Notes under the pieces: model-generated
Seen by the model: only the letters and a program-made list of their open reading frames with translations
What the model was told of the DNA's origin: nothing
The model's database searches: none
Program-made: the position numbers and the translations under genes
Shown: piece after piece, positions 1 through 8,853 of the stretch
Layout of the letters: every line of letters begins with the position of its first letter
Numbering within the stretch: the first letter of the stretch is position 1
Assembly: GCA_902587325.1 (NCBI GenBank)
Contig: CACIKV010000002.1
Span: 62,001-126,000, forward strand
DNA: 64,000 nt
Reading direction: 5' to 3'
Source: an uncultured Bacteroidota bacterium
GTDB taxonomy: Bacteria; Bacteroidota; Bacteroidia; Flavobacteriales; Flavobacteriaceae

Positions 1-154
1 ATTGGATAATTACTGGTGAGTTTAACTTTGATGCAGTTTCTAAAGTTGCATTAATTGAGCTAGAACCAATAACATTTACAGCTGGAATAGCAAATTTCTT
101 TTTTTTTGCTAAATCAAATATCTTTTGAACGTCATTTCCTGTGATAACACCCAT
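1..154 (-). CDS. fbaA: Class II fructose-bisphosphate aldolase, N-terminal fragment cut by the window edge
   Basis: Only the first 51 codons lie in the window; the rest continues beyond base 1. Reading the minus strand from the ATG at 154 gives MGVITGNDVQKIF, then a stretch ending FAIPAVNVIGSSSIN and a T-A-S-K-L-N-S-P-V-I-I-Q segment. This matches the start of the long (FbaA-type, about 355 aa) zinc-dependent aldolases, which cleave fructose-1,6-bisphosphate to two triose phosphates. Catalytic residues lie outside the window. In flavobacteria this gene often neighbours tamL and a SpoU methyltransferase, as here. The identification rests on a short but characteristic N-terminus. Confidence 0.85.
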   Translation of the reverse strand, partial: MGVITGNDVQKIFDLAKKKKFAIPAVNVIGSSSINATLETASKLNSPVIIQ

Positions 155-173
155 TATATTATATTGTTAAAAA

Positions 174-181
174 CAAAAATA
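174..181 (-). promoter_or_regulatory. Candidate -7 box for fbaA
   Basis: The minus strand reads TATTTTTG, matching the Bacteroidota -7 consensus TANNTTTG, about 20 bases before the aldolase ATG. I see no well-spaced -33 TTG, so this rests on one box in AT-rich sequence. Confidence 0.4.
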
Positions 182-197
182 GTAAGAATAAAGCAAG

Positions 198-2582
198 TTA
201 AAAAGGATAATTTAAACCAATATTAAAAACAGCTTTTTTTAATGAAAAATCGTTAAACCATCTATCTTTTTTAATTAAAGCTGGGTTATATGTTTTCAAA
301 CCCATGTCCAACCTAAAAATAAATAAGCCAGAATCATATCTTACTCCTATACCGCTTCCAATTGCTAATTCATTAAGATCTTCAAAACCATTAAAACTTC
401 TTGATTCTTCTTCAGTGTCATCAAAGACATTCCAAATATTTCCAATATCTGTAAAAATTGCACCATTAAAGTTTCCAAACATTTTAAATCTGTACTCTAA
501 ATTAAGAGCTAGTTTAAGATTAGCTTCATTAAACTCATTTTTAGCACCACTTGAACCTGGACCAAGCTTATAAACTTCCCATGCTCTATTATCGTTAGAG
601 CCACCTCCAAAAAATGATTCTGAAAATGGAATATTATTGGAATTTCCAAAAGGAATTGCAATACCACCGAAATATCTCATGGCAAAAAGAGAATTATCAC
701 TTACATCCCAATGCCTGATAAAACTGGATTCAATCTTTAAAAATTGTGAAAATTCCAAATCCGAAATAAGTTTCTTGCCCTCAGAGTTTTTATTAATCAA
801 TATACTAGCTAGATTTCCAGACGACTTGAACTTAAGTTTCCATTGCCTAAAATTCTTTTTATCATATCTGTTATCATAATTATTAGAAATTTGAAAACTG
901 GATCCTATAATTAAATTATTAGATATTAGTCTTTGTCTTCTACCCTCAATGTAGCTAAGTAATGAAAAATCATCACTATCAATAATTATATTTCCATTTA
1001 ATACATCTTCAATAAATAAATTAATACCGTTTGGAATATTTAGCTGATCATTTAAAAAATATTTTGAATCAGATGTATATTTAGAAGAAATAAAATTTAA
1101 TTGACCATACGAATTTGAGTATATGTTAAAATAATTTTCAATATTTTTATTATTAATTAACTCAATTTGAATAGCTGAAAAATCAATAAATTTATTATTT
1201 TTCGTCCACCCATAATTAAAATCAAGTTTAAAACTGTTTCTATCTAATCCAATATTTCTTTGGTTTGATGATCCAAAACTCAAAAATGTAGTTTTGTTTT
1301 CTAAATTATCAGTATAGTTTTCAAAAAACAAGAACCTTGGAAAATTGATTGTTAAATCATAATTAGTTTGCGAAATTGTTTTATTGCCAGATTTACCGAT
1401 TGATCCACTTGCTGTAAGATTAAGGTTTTCTCCATTTTTAAAAAAGTTTCTTGATTTAAATCTATTTTCAAAAGCAATTCCTATATCCTCAATATCAGAT
1501 TGTTTAAGGTCAAATCCAAAGCCTAGTCCAAACTTCTTTTTATTATTTAAAATTATGTTAGCGTCTAGTGTGTTGTCGCTAGCTTCAGTATATTGTATTG
1601 ATGGAAAATTAAATAGATCAAGATTATTTAATGATTTTAAAGTAGATTTTCTTAATGAGTCATTAAAAACAGAATTCTTTCTGAATTTAATTTTAGATTG
1701 CAAAAAACCTTTATTGAATTTAAATTTCGTTTCATTATCAATTTCTTCTAAATTAATATTTCTAATTTTAAATATTTTATAATCATCTCCATTAATTATT
1801 ATATCAACTGGTAAAGAGTAATTATTTCTTGTCGAATCGATTTTAATTGAAAATACTATGGAATTTATTTGAAATCCATAAACACCATTATTTCTAAAAA
1901 GATTGTAGAGTCTATTTCTTTCTAAATCAAAATTTTCAGTAATAAAAAACTCATTTTCTTTTAAAAATGAATTGAATTTATTTTTATTATAAATTGAGTC
2001 AATTATTTTTGATTCGATTTTTGAAACAATATTTCCGATATAGTAACGTGGACCTTGCTTTACATTAAAATCAATAGATGCCTTTTTTTGTGGTTTTTTA
2101 TTTACAGTAAAACTTACAGAATTGTCAAGATATCCAATATTTTTAAAATAAAGATTTATATTTTCTTTGGACTTATTAATTTTAGAGCTATCAATTAGGC
2201 TAATCTTTTCTCCATTATTTTTTTTCCAATCATTAAAATTGTTATAATATTTATTTATTTGAAAAAGTTGTTTTTGAGAAAATATATTTGTCAGTTTTTC
2301 TTTTTTATTTTTTTTTGATATCCATTTTTTAAATAAACTATCAGAGTTTTTTTTTGCACTTGATGCAATTAAAGCACTAATGGGAATTCCTAAAAATTTT
2401 GAGTTTTCCTTGAGTGTTATTAGCTCTTTTAAAGAATCGTTTTTAACAATTTTTCCATCAATTTTAATGCTAGTTTTTTCAACAATGAAATCTTTATTTG
2501 AAATTGTTTTTTGAAGTGAACACCCACTAATAAATAATATTAGTATTAATATTAATTTTATTTTAGTAAAGATTTTGAGCAT
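198..2582 (-). CDS. tamL: Outer-membrane assembly lipoprotein TamL (BamA/TamA family)
   Basis: A 794-residue Omp85-family protein. The N-terminus is a lipoprotein signal ending in the lipobox ISGC (Cys21), unlike classical TamA/BamA, which have cleavable Sec signals. POTRA-like repeats follow over roughly residues 130-330, then a beta-barrel from about residue 345 to a C-terminal NIGLNYPF with terminal phenylalanine, the usual barrel end signal. In Bacteroidota this lipoprotein form is called TamL and is thought to work with an inner-membrane TamB in delivering or inserting outer-membrane components. No tamB is visible nearby. The ATG at 2582 puts the signal peptide in place. It is divergent from the adjacent SpoU methyltransferase, a common flavobacterial arrangement. 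Confidence 0.85.
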   Translation of the reverse strand: MLKIFTKIKLILILILFISGCSLQKTISNKDFIVEKTSIKIDGKIVKNDSLKELITLKENSKFLGIPISALIASSAKKNSDSLFKKWISKKNKKEKLTNIFSQKQLFQINKYYNNFNDWKKNNGEKISLIDSSKINKSKENINLYFKNIGYLDNSVSFTVNKKPQKKASIDFNVKQGPRYYIGNIVSKIESKIIDSIYNKNKFNSFLKENEFFITENFDLERNRLYNLFRNNGVYGFQINSIVFSIKIDSTRNNYSLPVDIIINGDDYKIFKIRNINLEEIDNETKFKFNKGFLQSKIKFRKNSVFNDSLRKSTLKSLNNLDLFNFPSIQYTEASDNTLDANIILNNKKKFGLGFGFDLKQSDIEDIGIAFENRFKSRNFFKNGENLNLTASGSIGKSGNKTISQTNYDLTINFPRFLFFENYTDNLENKTTFLSFGSSNQRNIGLDRNSFKLDFNYGWTKNNKFIDFSAIQIELINNKNIENYFNIYSNSYGQLNFISSKYTSDSKYFLNDQLNIPNGINLFIEDVLNGNIIIDSDDFSLLSYIEGRRQRLISNNLIIGSSFQISNNYDNRYDKKNFRQWKLKFKSSGNLASILINKNSEGKKLISDLEFSQFLKIESSFIRHWDVSDNSLFAMRYFGGIAIPFGNSNNIPFSESFFGGGSNDNRAWEVYKLGPGSSGAKNEFNEANLKLALNLEYRFKMFGNFNGAIFTDIGNIWNVFDDTEEESRSFNGFEDLNELAIGSGIGVRYDSGLFIFRLDMGLKTYNPALIKKDRWFNDFSLKKAVFNIGLNYPF

Positions 2583-2592
2583 ATTATAAATT

Positions 2593-2622
2593 CAAAAATA
2601 CATCTAAAAAAATGGTTACCAA
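2593..2622 (-). promoter_or_regulatory. Promoter of tamL, embedded in the start of the divergent methyltransferase gene
   Basis: On the minus strand TTG (2622-2620), 19 bases, then TATTTTTG (2600-2593) fit the Bacteroidota -33/-7 consensus TTG-N17-23-TANNTTTG. The box ends only 10 bases before the tamL ATG, so the leader would be a few bases at most. The -33 element lies inside the first codons of the divergent gene. Confidence 0.55.
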
Positions 2623-3334
2623 AAATGAAATAAAATTTATAAAATCACTAACTAGTAAAAGAGTTAGAAATAAATTGAAATTATTTGTTGTTGAGGGTGA
2701 AAAATCTATAAATGAATTTTTAAAGTCTGATTATAAAGTTTATAAAATATACTCAATAAATCCAACGACTTTTAACATACCAGAAAAAGTTGTTGAAATT
2801 TCTGACAAACAACTATCTCAAATAAGTTCTTTTAAATCTCCAAATAAACATCTCGCAGTATTTAAACAAGTTGAGGTTACGTTAAAAAATAAAAATATTT
2901 ATTTTATTTTGGATAATGTTAATGATCCCGGAAATTTAGGAACAATTATTAGAACAATTGACTGGTTTGGATATAATCAATTAATTTGCTCGAAGAATTC
3001 TGTTGACTGTTATAACTCTAAAGTTATTCAATCTACTATGGGATCTCTTGCCAGAGTTGATGTTCATTATACAGATATAATTAAGTTTTTAAAAAAATCT
3101 CAATTGCCCATTTATGGCACATCATCAAAAGGCACTTCTATTTATAAATTTTCTGGAAATAAAAAAATTGGAATTTGGATTTTTGGATCTGAGGCACATG
3201 GAATTTCTAATGACATTCTAAAATTTGTAAATGAACGATATACAATTCCTAAATTTGATACAAAAACAATGACAGAAAGTTTAAATTTATCAACTTCTTT
3301 TTCTATAGTTGCAAGTTTTCTTAGATTTTATTAA
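2612..3334 (+). CDS. SpoU/TrmH-family RNA 2'-O-methyltransferase
   Basis: A 240-residue SPOUT methyltransferase expected to methylate a ribose 2'-OH in rRNA or tRNA using SAM. The N-terminal 90 residues form the small substrate-binding domain (VEGEKSINEFL). The catalytic domain carries the three family motifs: motif 1 NDPGNLGTIIRT near residue 104, motif 2 FGSEAHGIS near 192, and motif 3 around ESLNLSTSFSI near 221, with the trefoil-knot Asn and Ser. The exact RNA target cannot be read from sequence. Its stop shares bases TTAA with the stop of porT on the other strand. The ATG at 2612 is the only reasonable start. Confidence 0.9.
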   Translation: MVTKNEIKFIKSLTSKRVRNKLKLFVVEGEKSINEFLKSDYKVYKIYSINPTTFNIPEKVVEISDKQLSQISSFKSPNKHLAVFKQVEVTLKNKNIYFILDNVNDPGNLGTIIRTIDWFGYNQLICSKNSVDCYNSKVIQSTMGSLARVDVHYTDIIKFLKKSQLPIYGTSSKGTSIYKFSGNKKIGIWIFGSEAHGISNDILKFVNERYTIPKFDTKTMTESLNLSTSFSIVASFLRFY

Positions 3335-4014
3335 TAAAAACTCAAATTTATAAATATTGCTCTTGTCATAAGTTTTTTAATATTTCCTGTCCAAGGATTG
3401 TCAGGAACTCCATCGGGTAATTCATTATTTAAACCAAATATTCCTCTAATTGATGGTGAAAATTTAAAATATCTCAGATAAAAATCTATTCCAAATGATA
3501 ATTCATAATAAATATTAAATTTTGCGAACTCAAAATTATCAATTGAATAGTTTTCAAGTGTGCTTTCTAATTCTGAAAGATTTATTGAAGCAGAAATACC
3601 TCCTTTAAGAAATGGTTTCAAATTTTTTAATCTTTTCGAGCTGTATTTTAAAAGTAATGGAAAATGAATATTATTTGATTTAATTGTCCATAGAGTATCA
3701 TTATAATTAGTAAAATTCCTTCTCTCATTAAAAATTAATTTCTTAGAATTAGAGTATAGTCCAGGTTCAATACTTAATCTTAAATTTTTGTTCAGTTTTA
3801 ATTCTCCAATTAGGCCAACATTTAATCCATTTCCTCTTTCAACTGAAATTGGGTATTCAGGATTGTCCTTATATACAATTTTATAATCATATTGATTAGT
3901 GCCAATAAAATATCCAAATCTTAAATCCTTTTCATCGAAATTAGGAAGATTTATAAATTGAGATAACGAGACAAAAGAGGTTAGAAATAATAAAATAAAT
4001 AGTCTTATTTTCAC
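3331..4014 (-). CDS. porT: PorT/SprT-like outer-membrane protein of the type IX secretion system
   Basis: A 227-residue exported protein with a cleavable signal (hydrophobic LFILLFLTSFVSLS) and a predicted small beta-barrel. The start of the mature part (FDEKDLRFGYFIGTNQYDYKIVYK) resembles PorT/SprT, and there is an aromatic C-terminus (INLSFY). PorT is needed for T9SS function, which exports adhesins and enzymes and drives gliding in flavobacteria; its molecular role is unclear. In relatives porT sits beside a SpoU methyltransferase and tamL, as here. The start is GTG at 4014, and no in-frame ATG comes before the signal peptide. A generic PorT-family barrel protein is the alternative, but context favours the true PorT. 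Confidence 0.75.
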   Translation of the reverse strand: MKIRLFILLFLTSFVSLSQFINLPNFDEKDLRFGYFIGTNQYDYKIVYKDNPEYPISVERGNGLNVGLIGELKLNKNLRLSIEPGLYSNSKKLIFNERRNFTNYNDTLWTIKSNNIHFPLLLKYSSKRLKNLKPFLKGGISASINLSELESTLENYSIDNFEFAKFNIYYELSFGIDFYLRYFKFSPSIRGIFGLNNELPDGVPDNPWTGNIKKLMTRAIFINLSFY

Positions 4015-4018
4015 TATT

Positions 4019-4026
4019 CAAATCTA
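4019..4026 (-). promoter_or_regulatory. Candidate -7 box for porT
   Basis: The minus strand reads TAGATTTG, an exact match to TANNTTTG, only 4 bases before the GTG start of porT. If used, the transcript would be leaderless or nearly so. No -33 TTG at the expected spacing. Confidence 0.35.
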
Positions 4027-4087
4027 CTAAAGTCTTAATTAAGCTCATAGTCATAAGTATTTTTATTTAATTATATACAAAATCAAG

Positions 4088-4095
4088 TATATTTG
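4088..4095 (+). promoter_or_regulatory. Candidate -7 box for trkA-trkH
   Basis: TATATTTG matches the Bacteroidota -7 consensus and lies 24 bases before the chosen trkA ATG. This supports transcription starting upstream of 4120 and argues against the in-frame TTG at 4093, which overlaps the box. Confidence 0.45.
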
Positions 4096-4119
4096 TTGAG
4101 TTATTCAAACAACTGGTTG

Positions 4120-5469
4120 ATGAAAATAATTATTGCTGGGGCTGGTGAAGTAGGATTACACTTATCTAAATTATTATCTTTTGAGTCGCACGATATTACT
4201 CTTATTGACAATAATGTTGTAAATCTCAAAGATGGTGAAAACTACCTTGATATAAAAGTCATTAATGGTGATTCATCATCGCCATCCTCCTTAAAAAATG
4301 CAAATGTTTCAAATGCTGATTTAGTAATTGGAGTCACAGCAAGCGAATCAATTAATTTTTTTACATGTATACTAGCTAAAAAATTAGGAGCTAAAAGAAC
4401 TATAGCTAGGCTCACGAATACAGAGTTTATTGAAAATGGAAATAAGTTTGATTTTTCATCTATTGGTATTGATGAAATTATTTCACCCGAAAATCTTGCA
4501 GTTAATGAGGTTAAATTATTGATTAATAATTCAGGATTTACTAATAGTCATGATTTTGAAGATGGAGCTTTAAACATGATGGCTGCAAAAATTCAAAATG
4601 ATGCTCCATTTATTGGAAAAACAGTAAAAGAAGCAGCTTCTGTTTATCCAGGTATAAAATTTATGCCTATAACAATTGAAAGAAGTGGAAGTCATTCAGC
4701 TATAATACCAAGAGGTGATACCGTCTTTAAAAAAGATGATCATGTATATTTTATCACATGCAGTGACGGTATCGATGAATTGTATAATTTGATGGGTACA
4801 GAAAGAGATGAAATTGAAAAAATTATGATTCTTGGAGGGGGAAGAGTTGGTTATAAAGTAGCTAAAGACCTTAGTGATGAAGGATATAAGGTAAAAATAG
4901 TTGAAATAGATCCAAATAAGGCAGAGAATATTGCAAATTCGTTAAGCAATGTTTTAGTATTAAATATTGATGGAACTAGAGTAGATCTGCTTAGTGAAGA
5001 AAATTTGGAAGAAATGGATGCTTTTATTGCTACAACTGGAGATTCACAAAAAAATATAATGTCATGTTTAATGGCTAAATCAAAAAATATAGGTAGAACC
5101 ATTGCTATTGTTGACAATACCGATTATTTTGAACTTTCTGAATCCATTGGAGTTGATACATTAATCAACAAAAAATTATTAGCTGCTAATGAAATTTTCA
5201 GATTCATTCGAAAAGGGAATATTTTAGAACTCAACAAATTAAATAATATGAATGCTGAGGTTCTTGAATTTTTAGTGAATAAGGATTCAAAGGTTAAAGG
5301 AAAAAAAATCAGAGATTTAGATTTTCCAAGGTCTGCCATAATTGGAGGTATTATAAGAGAAGGTATTGGTAAAATTGCTCTTGGTGATTTTACAATTAAA
5401 AAAGGGGATAGAATTTTAGTTTGCTCACTTTACAATTCAATTAATAAAGTAGAAAAGTTATTTCTTTAA
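4120..5469 (+). CDS. trkA: Trk potassium uptake regulator TrkA
   Basis: A 449-residue cytoplasmic subunit that gates the TrkH potassium channel through nucleotide binding. It has the duplicated RCK architecture of full-length TrkA: a first Rossmann domain starting at the N-terminus (GAGEVGLHL), a first RCK-C domain around residues 145-225, a second Rossmann domain near 235 (ILGGGRVGYKVA), and a second C-terminal domain ending near 449. I chose the ATG at 4120, since MKIIIAGAGEVG is the usual TrkA start; an in-frame TTG at 4093 would add nine residues with no family support. trkH follows after two bases, so the two are co-transcribed and probably made in fixed ratio. Confidence 0.92.
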   Translation: MKIIIAGAGEVGLHLSKLLSFESHDITLIDNNVVNLKDGENYLDIKVINGDSSSPSSLKNANVSNADLVIGVTASESINFFTCILAKKLGAKRTIARLTNTEFIENGNKFDFSSIGIDEIISPENLAVNEVKLLINNSGFTNSHDFEDGALNMMAAKIQNDAPFIGKTVKEAASVYPGIKFMPITIERSGSHSAIIPRGDTVFKKDDHVYFITCSDGIDELYNLMGTERDEIEKIMILGGGRVGYKVAKDLSDEGYKVKIVEIDPNKAENIANSLSNVLVLNIDGTRVDLLSEENLEEMDAFIATTGDSQKNIMSCLMAKSKNIGRTIAIVDNTDYFELSESIGVDTLINKKLLAANEIFRFIRKGNILELNKLNNMNAEVLEFLVNKDSKVKGKKIRDLDFPRSAIIGGIIREGIGKIALGDFTIKKGDRILVCSLYNSINKVEKLFL

Positions 5470-5471
5470 TA

Positions 5472-6974
5472 ATGTCACAGCTTAACTACAAATTTATTTC
5501 TTACATCATTGGTTTATTGCTTTTGTTTAATGCTACAGCAATTTTTTTAACATCCTTTGTAAGCTATTATTTTAACGACGGTTTTTTTTCCAGTGTTCTA
5601 AAATCAGGTTTAATATGCTTTATTTTTGGATTATTTGTAATGTTTCTGTCAAAAAATCCAAAAAAGATTATAAATCGTCGTGATGGTTATTTGGTTGTAG
5701 TTGTAGGGTGGTTAACGATGGTTTTTTCAGGAATGTTGCCATATGTTTTTACAAATACAATTGATAATGTACCTGATTTAATTTTCGAGACAATGTCAGG
5801 CTATACTACAACAGGCTCAAGTATAATAAGTGATATCGAAGCTTTGCCTAAAAGTATTATTTTTTGGAGAAGTATGACTCATTGGCTCGGTGGAATGGGT
5901 ATAATAGTTTTAGCAATTGCAATATTGCCAATGCTTGGAATAGGGGGTATGCAATTATTTTCAGCTGAAGCACCTGGTAGTGGAATTAGTGGAGATAAAA
6001 TTCATCCGAGAATCAGTAATACGGCTAAAAGATTATGGTTTATTTATTTGGGTTTAACAATCTTAGAAACTCTTTTATTGAATATTGCAGGTATGAGTTT
6101 TTTCGATGCAATTAATCATTCTATGAGTAACATTGCTACTGGCGGTTTTTCAACAAAAAATGCTAGTTTGTCATTTTGGAATTCCATGCCTCTAATACAA
6201 TATATTATCATTTTTTTTATGATACTTGCGGGAACAAATTTTCTATTAATATATCTTTCATTAGTTGGCAGGTTTAAAAAGTTGTTTTCAAATACGGAAT
6301 TCATTTGGTTTTTAGGACTTATTGCTTTTTTTGTTTTAATAACTACGATTATTCTTAATTCTAATGTAGACTTAGACTCAACTAATTTTAATCACCCTCA
6401 AGTACTTGGTAAGTTAGAAGCTAGTTTCAGACATGCACTTTTTCAAGTAGTCGCAATAATAACAACAACAGGATTTGTAAGCGGTAATTTTGCAGCTTGG
6501 ACACCATTTTTAACAATGTTGTTTTTTGGCTTAATGTTTATTGGAGCTTCCTCTGGATCTACATCTGGAGGGATTAAGATATCAAGACATCTTATTCTTA
6601 TTAAAAATGGTTTTCTTGAATTTAAAAGATCATTACATCCAAACGCAATTTTACCACTTAGATATAATCACTCAGTTGTAAAAAAAGGAGTAGTAGTAAA
6701 CATTTTAGCATTTTTCATGCTATACTTAATATTATTTATTGTAGGAGCCGGTGTTTTAAGCACACAAGGTTTGGATTTTATTTCATCAATTGGTGGATCT
6801 GCTGCCTCACTTGGCAATGTTGGTCCTGCATTAGGATCCATTGGTCCAGCTTTTAATTTTGAAAGTATAACTGGATTTTCAAAAATTTGGTGCGCAATTT
6901 TAATGTTAGTTGGTAGATTAGAACTATTTACTTTTTTAATAATATTCACTCCATATTTCTGGAAAAATATTTAG
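5472..6974 (+). CDS. trkH: Trk potassium uptake channel subunit TrkH
   Basis: A 500-residue inner-membrane protein with about ten hydrophobic segments. All four pore loops of the TrkH/Ktr superfamily can be seen: MSGYTTTGSS, NIATGGFSTK, ITTTGFVSGN and SLGNVGPALG, each with the central glycine of the selectivity filter. It imports K+, probably together with H+ or Na+, under TrkA control. It starts two bases after trkA. Its TAG stop shares the bases TTAG with the stop of the convergent aminotransferase, leaving no space for a terminator between them. Confidence 0.93.
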   Translation: MSQLNYKFISYIIGLLLLFNATAIFLTSFVSYYFNDGFFSSVLKSGLICFIFGLFVMFLSKNPKKIINRRDGYLVVVVGWLTMVFSGMLPYVFTNTIDNVPDLIFETMSGYTTTGSSIISDIEALPKSIIFWRSMTHWLGGMGIIVLAIAILPMLGIGGMQLFSAEAPGSGISGDKIHPRISNTAKRLWFIYLGLTILETLLLNIAGMSFFDAINHSMSNIATGGFSTKNASLSFWNSMPLIQYIIIFFMILAGTNFLLIYLSLVGRFKKLFSNTEFIWFLGLIAFFVLITTIILNSNVDLDSTNFNHPQVLGKLEASFRHALFQVVAIITTTGFVSGNFAAWTPFLTMLFFGLMFIGASSGSTSGGIKISRHLILIKNGFLEFKRSLHPNAILPLRYNHSVVKKGVVVNILAFFMLYLILFIVGAGVLSTQGLDFISSIGGSAASLGNVGPALGSIGPAFNFESITGFSKIWCAILMLVGRLELFTFLIIFTPYFWKNI

Positions 6975-8158
6975 TGTAGTAAATCTTTAATTCTATTAAC
7001 CGCTATTATTATATTTTCTTTTGATGCAGCGTAACTTATTCTAATATTTTTTGGAGAACCAAATGCATCACCTGTGACTGTAGCCACATGAGCTTTTTCT
7101 AAAATAACTATGGCAAAATCAGAAGCATTTTTTATTGTAATATCACCTATTTTCCTTCCAAAATAATATGAAATATCAGGAAATATATAAAATGCACCAT
7201 CTGGATTATTTAACTTAAACCCTTTAATTTTACTTAACAGTTTAATAATTAAATCCTTTCTTTGTTCAAATTCTTGGACCATATAATTAATCTTATTTGG
7301 TGATTGCGTAATCGCTTCAATTGTAGCACGTTGAGCAATACAATTTGCACCACTTGTTACTTGTCCTTGTAATTTTGTGCATGCCTTTGCAATCCAGACA
7401 GGTGCTCCCAAATATCCAATTCGCCATCCAGTCATAGCAAAAGCTTTAGCGATTCCATTAACAGTTATAGTTCTATCATACATACCTTCAATACTGGCAA
7501 AACTTACATGTTCAGAACCATAATTAATATGTTCGTATATTTCATCTGAAAGAATAAAAATATCGGGATGATTTCTTAGTACACTTGCAATTTCATTTAA
7601 TTCATCTTTATTATAAACACTTCCACTTGGATTATTTGGTGAGTTAATAATAACCATTTTTGTTTTTTCAGAAATTGAATCATTAATTTGTTTTGCTGTT
7701 ACTTTAAAATCATTTGTAATATCACTTTCGAGAATTTTTGGTATGCCATCAGCCATTAAAACAATAGCGGAGTAACTTACCCAAAATGGAGCTAATAAAA
7801 TAACTTCCTCTCCAGGTTTTATTAATGCCTGAATAACATTAGCAATTGACTGTTTTGCACCTGTTGAGACAACAATTTGATCTGGATTGTAAATTATTTT
7901 ATTATCCCTTTTGAATTTTTTACAAATAGCTTCTTTAAGTTCAGAATATCCATCTACTGGTGAATACGAATTATAATTTTGATTTATTGCATCAATTGCT
8001 GAATTTTTAATAAAATCTGGGGTATTAAAATCAGGTTCTCCTAGACTTAAACCAATTATGTCAATTCCATTATTCTTTAACTCTCTAGCCTTAGCTGCCA
8101 TGCTCAATGTTGCGGAGGGGGGTAGGTTGTTAATTTTATCAGTCAAAAATTCTTTCAT
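6971..8158 (-). CDS. aspC: Class I pyridoxal-phosphate aminotransferase, probably aspartate aminotransferase
   Basis: A 395-residue fold-type I aminotransferase. It shows the N-terminal GLSLGEPDF typical of the AspAT subgroup Ib, INSPNNPSG (PLP-contacting Asn), SDEIYEHINY (Asp/Tyr contacts), the PLP Schiff-base lysine in VNGIAKAFAMTG near residue 235, and RISYAAS with the substrate-carboxylate arginine near the C-terminus. The likely reaction is aspartate plus 2-oxoglutarate to oxaloacetate plus glutamate; some members of this subgroup also use prephenate, which the sequence alone cannot exclude. It is monocistronic as far as visible. Confidence 0.88.
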   Translation of the reverse strand: MKEFLTDKINNLPPSATLSMAAKARELKNNGIDIIGLSLGEPDFNTPDFIKNSAIDAINQNYNSYSPVDGYSELKEAICKKFKRDNKIIYNPDQIVVSTGAKQSIANVIQALIKPGEEVILLAPFWVSYSAIVLMADGIPKILESDITNDFKVTAKQINDSISEKTKMVIINSPNNPSGSVYNKDELNEIASVLRNHPDIFILSDEIYEHINYGSEHVSFASIEGMYDRTITVNGIAKAFAMTGWRIGYLGAPVWIAKACTKLQGQVTSGANCIAQRATIEAITQSPNKINYMVQEFEQRKDLIIKLLSKIKGFKLNNPDGAFYIFPDISYYFGRKIGDITIKNASDFAIVILEKAHVATVTGDAFGSPKNIRISYAASKENIIIAVNRIKDLLH

Positions 8159-8177
8159 AAATTCAAATTATTATTAT

Positions 8178-8185
8178 CAAAGATA
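8178..8185 (-). promoter_or_regulatory. Candidate -7 box for the aminotransferase gene
   Basis: The minus strand reads TATCTTTG, fitting TANNTTTG, 19 bases before the ATG at 8158 in the divergent gap before rsmG. The nearest upstream TTG is about 26 bases away, longer than usual. Confidence 0.4.
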
Positions 8186-8214
8186 TTTAAATTACATTAG
8201 TTAAATAGGAACAA

Positions 8215-8853
8215 ATGGATCTGTTAAAAAAATATTTTCCACAAATTACAGAATTTCAAGTTGAAAAATTAATTCTGTTTAAAGATTTAATAAAGCAATG
8301 GAACAAGAAAATAAATTTAGTCTCAAGAAAAGATGTTGAAAACTTTGAGGTAAATCATATTTTACATAGTTTAAGCATTTCAAAATTTATTAAATTTAAA
8401 AAAGACACTCAGATATTAGACCTTGGAACTGGAGGTGGTTTACCCGGTATTCCTTTGTCTATTGTTTTTCCTAACTCAAATTTCAAATTAATTGATCGAA
8501 AGAATAAAAAAATTAATGTTTTGAATGAAATCATAAATAAATTAAGTATTAATAATGTGAAAGCTCAAAATATTGATATAATTGACTTGAATCATAACTA
8601 TGATTTTATTATTAATAGAGCTGTATCATCTACTGATAACTTGATTAAATTATGTAATGGCAGAATAAACTTTAAAGAACATAATGAGATTAAAAATGGA
8701 ATAATTTGTCTTAAAGGTGGCAATTTAAACTCAGAACTAAAAAATATAAATAAGTTTCAAATAGTTGAACTGAAATATTTTTTTTCAGAATTATTTTTTG
8801 AAAAAAAAAAAATACTTTACATTCCTAATCCATATAATCATATGGATAACTAG
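8215..8853 (+). CDS. rsmG: 16S rRNA (guanine527-N7)-methyltransferase RsmG
   Basis: A 212-residue GidB/RsmG protein, near the usual 205-215. The N-terminal helical part has the family feature WNKKINLVSRKD near residue 24. The Rossmann SAM-binding motif ILDLGTGGGLPGIPLSI starts near residue 64, followed by LIDRKNKKINVL and the FIINRAVSS segment. It methylates N7 of a guanine in the 530 loop of 16S rRNA in the cytoplasm. Its last 29 bases overlap the 3' end of pruA on the opposite strand. Confidence 0.92.
   Translation: MDLLKKYFPQITEFQVEKLILFKDLIKQWNKKINLVSRKDVENFEVNHILHSLSISKFIKFKKDTQILDLGTGGGLPGIPLSIVFPNSNFKLIDRKNKKINVLNEIINKLSINNVKAQNIDIIDLNHNYDFIINRAVSSTDNLIKLCNGRINFKEHNEIKNGIICLKGGNLNSELKNINKFQIVELKYFFSELFFEKKKILYIPNPYNHMDN

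Noticed and set aside
304-1782. Plus-strand open frames inside tamL
   Set aside because: They are antisense to a well-supported coding gene, lack family resemblance and show serine/leucine-rich composition typical of shadows.
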